Source: an uncultured Neglectibacter sp. (GTDB taxonomy: Bacteria > Bacillota > Clostridia > Oscillospirales > Acutalibacteraceae). Taken from it: 7,851 nt of DNA. Of this stretch, positions 6,887 to 7,851 are shown piece after piece; within the stretch, counting starts at the first letter, position 1, and each line of letters begins with the position of its first letter. The stretch is from NCBI GenBank assembly GCA_937958185.1, contig CALFFN010000014.1:1-7851 (forward strand). The letters are read 5' to 3'. Under the pieces are notes generated by a model that saw only the letters and a program-made list of their open reading frames with translations, ran no database searches and was not told the DNA's origin. Both the position numbers and the translations under genes were made by a program.

Positions 6887-6895
6887 TGGTATAAT
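6887..6895 (+). promoter_or_regulatory. Extended -10 promoter of the MBL-fold gene
   Basis: TGGTATAAT lies 25 bp before the ATG at 6921, so transcription would start near 6902 with a leader of about 20 nt that just holds the ribosome site. There is no good -35; the small hairpin GCACG-TTC-CGTGC (6871-6883) occupies the spacer. Across 20 positions (6876-6895 against 6760-6779) it matches the upstream copy at 17. Confidence 0.7.
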
Positions 6896-6920
6896 GAGAA
6901 CAGGAAAAGGAGGAATTTTC

Positions 6921-7772
6921 ATGGCAGAACTACCGAAGTCCAGATTTTTTGAAGCCCGGAAAATTTTTGACAACGTGACCCTCATCGCAGGGCTGGGCGG
7001 GGAGCAGTGCTACCTGATCGAAGGCAACGAGAAGGCGCTGCTCATCGATGCCCTCAGCGGCGTGGGCAGCCTGAAGGCTTTTGTGCGGGAACTGACCGAC
7101 CTGCCCGTGCAGGTCATCAATACCCACGGACATGTGGACCACTGCGGGGCAAATTTCGAGTACGGCGAGTGCATGATCCACCCTGCGGATATCCGGCTGA
7201 TGTACGACCACTCCGACCCGGAAATGCGGCTGGGTTTTGCAAAGTCCGGCGCCATGTTCCGTCCGCTGCCCGTCACTCCCACCATGGAGGACGTGGTCCC
7301 TCCCTGCGCGGTAAAGACCTACCCTGTCTACGACGGCGACGTGCTGGAGCTGGGCGGCGTGGAGCTTACCGTGATCGGCGTGCCCGGGCACAGCTTTGGC
7401 ACCATCGTGCTGCTGGACAAAGCCCGCCGGGTGGTCTATTCCGGGGACGCCTGCAACGCCAACACCCTGCTGTTTTTAGAGGGCTCCGCTTCCATTGAGG
7501 AATACAGGGAAAGCCTGCTGCATTTCAAGAGCTTCCAACCCGATTTTGACGTGATGTACGGCGGGCACGGTCCCTTCCCCGTCCCCAACACCATCATCGA
7601 CGAAGCCATCGAGCTGTGTGATGAGATCATGGCAGGCACGGACGATCAGATCCCGGGGGAATCCGTCGGCAGACCCTGCCTGTACGCTAAGCGAAAGAAC
7701 GAGCGCTTCCAGCGGGAGGACGGCAAGCTGGCGAACATTGCCTATTCCAGGGAAAATATCTGGAAACATTGA
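6921..7772 (+). CDS. MBL-fold metal-dependent hydrolase (glyoxalase II-like)
   Basis: The 283-residue protein is a metallo-beta-lactamase-fold hydrolase. It carries THGHVDH at 68-74 (ligands His69, His71, Asp73, His74), His157 in PGHSFG, Asp176 in SGDACN and His216 in GGHGP, the complete set for a two-metal site. It has no signal peptide or membrane segment, so it is expected in the cytoplasm. The fold covers glyoxalase II, lactonases, phosphodiesterases and other thioester or ester hydrolases; the substrate cannot be read from the sequence. The ATG is fixed by AAAGGAGG 7 nt upstream, and an in-frame TTG at 6837 is unlikely. The C-terminal 45 residues are polar and look like a small extension beyond the core fold. 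It is divergent from the glg operon, and a link to glycogen metabolism is unproven. Confidence 0.92.
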   Translation: MAELPKSRFFEARKIFDNVTLIAGLGGEQCYLIEGNEKALLIDALSGVGSLKAFVRELTDLPVQVINTHGHVDHCGANFEYGECMIHPADIRLMYDHSDPEMRLGFAKSGAMFRPLPVTPTMEDVVPPCAVKTYPVYDGDVLELGGVELTVIGVPGHSFGTIVLLDKARRVVYSGDACNANTLLFLEGSASIEEYRESLLHFKSFQPDFDVMYGGHGPFPVPNTIIDEAIELCDEIMAGTDDQIPGESVGRPCLYAKRKNERFQREDGKLANIAYSRENIWKH

Positions 7773-7781
7773 GCGCAATCA

Positions 7782-7806
7782 AAACCACCAGTAGAACTGG
7801 TGGTTT
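7782..7806 (+). terminator. Hairpin after the MBL-fold gene, probable terminator
   Basis: AAACCACCAGT (7782-7792) and ACTGGTGGTTT (7796-7806) form an 11-bp perfect stem with an AGA loop, 9 bp after the stop codon. Its only T tract is the TTT in the right arm, so it is a weak intrinsic terminator by itself. It belongs to the same hairpin family as 41-59. Confidence 0.6.
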
Positions 7807-7812
7807 GCACAT

Positions 7813-7851
7813 CCCCTAGAAGGGGCAATTACGGACTTCGCCCCTGAAGGG
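7813..7851. repeat. Cluster of GC-rich hairpins cut off by the window end
   Basis: CCCCT-AGA-AGGGG (7813-7825) repeats the AGA loop of the preceding hairpin. CCC-TGAA-GGG (7842-7851) runs to the last base and may continue. GGGGC (7822-7826) can alternatively pair with GCCCC (7840-7844), so the element could switch between two folds. Such clusters are typical of dispersed palindromic repeats or ends of IS200/IS605-type elements, but no transposase is visible here. Confidence 0.6.

Noticed and set aside
6562..6894. 110-codon plus-strand frame after the TACAAT promoter
   Set aside because: It starts within a few bases of the predicted transcription start, leaving no room for a ribosome site, and its sequence is dictated by the hairpins and -10 repeats.

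Overview
The window looks like chromosome of a low-to-mid-GC Firmicute of the class Clostridia, most likely an Oscillospiraceae/Ruminococcaceae-type gut anaerobe. This is inferred from the glycogen gene set with a split GlgC/GlgD ADP-glucose pyrophosphorylase, strong AGGAGG-type ribosome sites, extended -10 promoters of the TGGTATAAT type and GC-rich coding next to AT-rich intergenic DNA. No genus can be fixed from the sequence alone.

The minus strand from 6364 down to 75 holds one glycogen-synthesis operon in the order glgB, glgC, glgD, glgA. A clear sigma-A type promoter (6336-6364) lies upstream of glgB, and a strong intrinsic terminator (75-109) lies after glgA. GlgC and GlgD make ADP-glucose from glucose-1-phosphate and ATP, GlgA polymerises it into alpha-1,4-glucan, and GlgB adds alpha-1,6 branches. 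glgC and glgD overlap by 4 bp (ATGA). No phosphorylase (glgP) or debranching gene is in the window. A perfect-phase 7-bp tandem repeat of five units sits directly after the glgD stop codon.

The plus strand from 6531 to the right edge holds a 682-bp divergent intergenic region (6239-6920), then a gene for an MBL-fold metal hydrolase (6921-7772) with all seven expected metal ligands. The right part of the intergenic region is the most unusual piece of the window. A good promoter (TTGCCA-17-TACAAT) is followed by a chain of small hairpins separated by 0-2 nt, whose outer ends could pair with each other. This is a candidate structured RNA. Next come two copies of a hairpin-plus-extended -10 module that show compensatory base changes, and a 12-bp-arm inverted repeat over one of those -10 boxes.

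Both edges of the window carry hairpins of one family (CCACC, three variable bases, a 3-nt loop, complementary bases, GGTGGTTT). The right edge runs into a cluster of further hairpins that is cut off by the window end.
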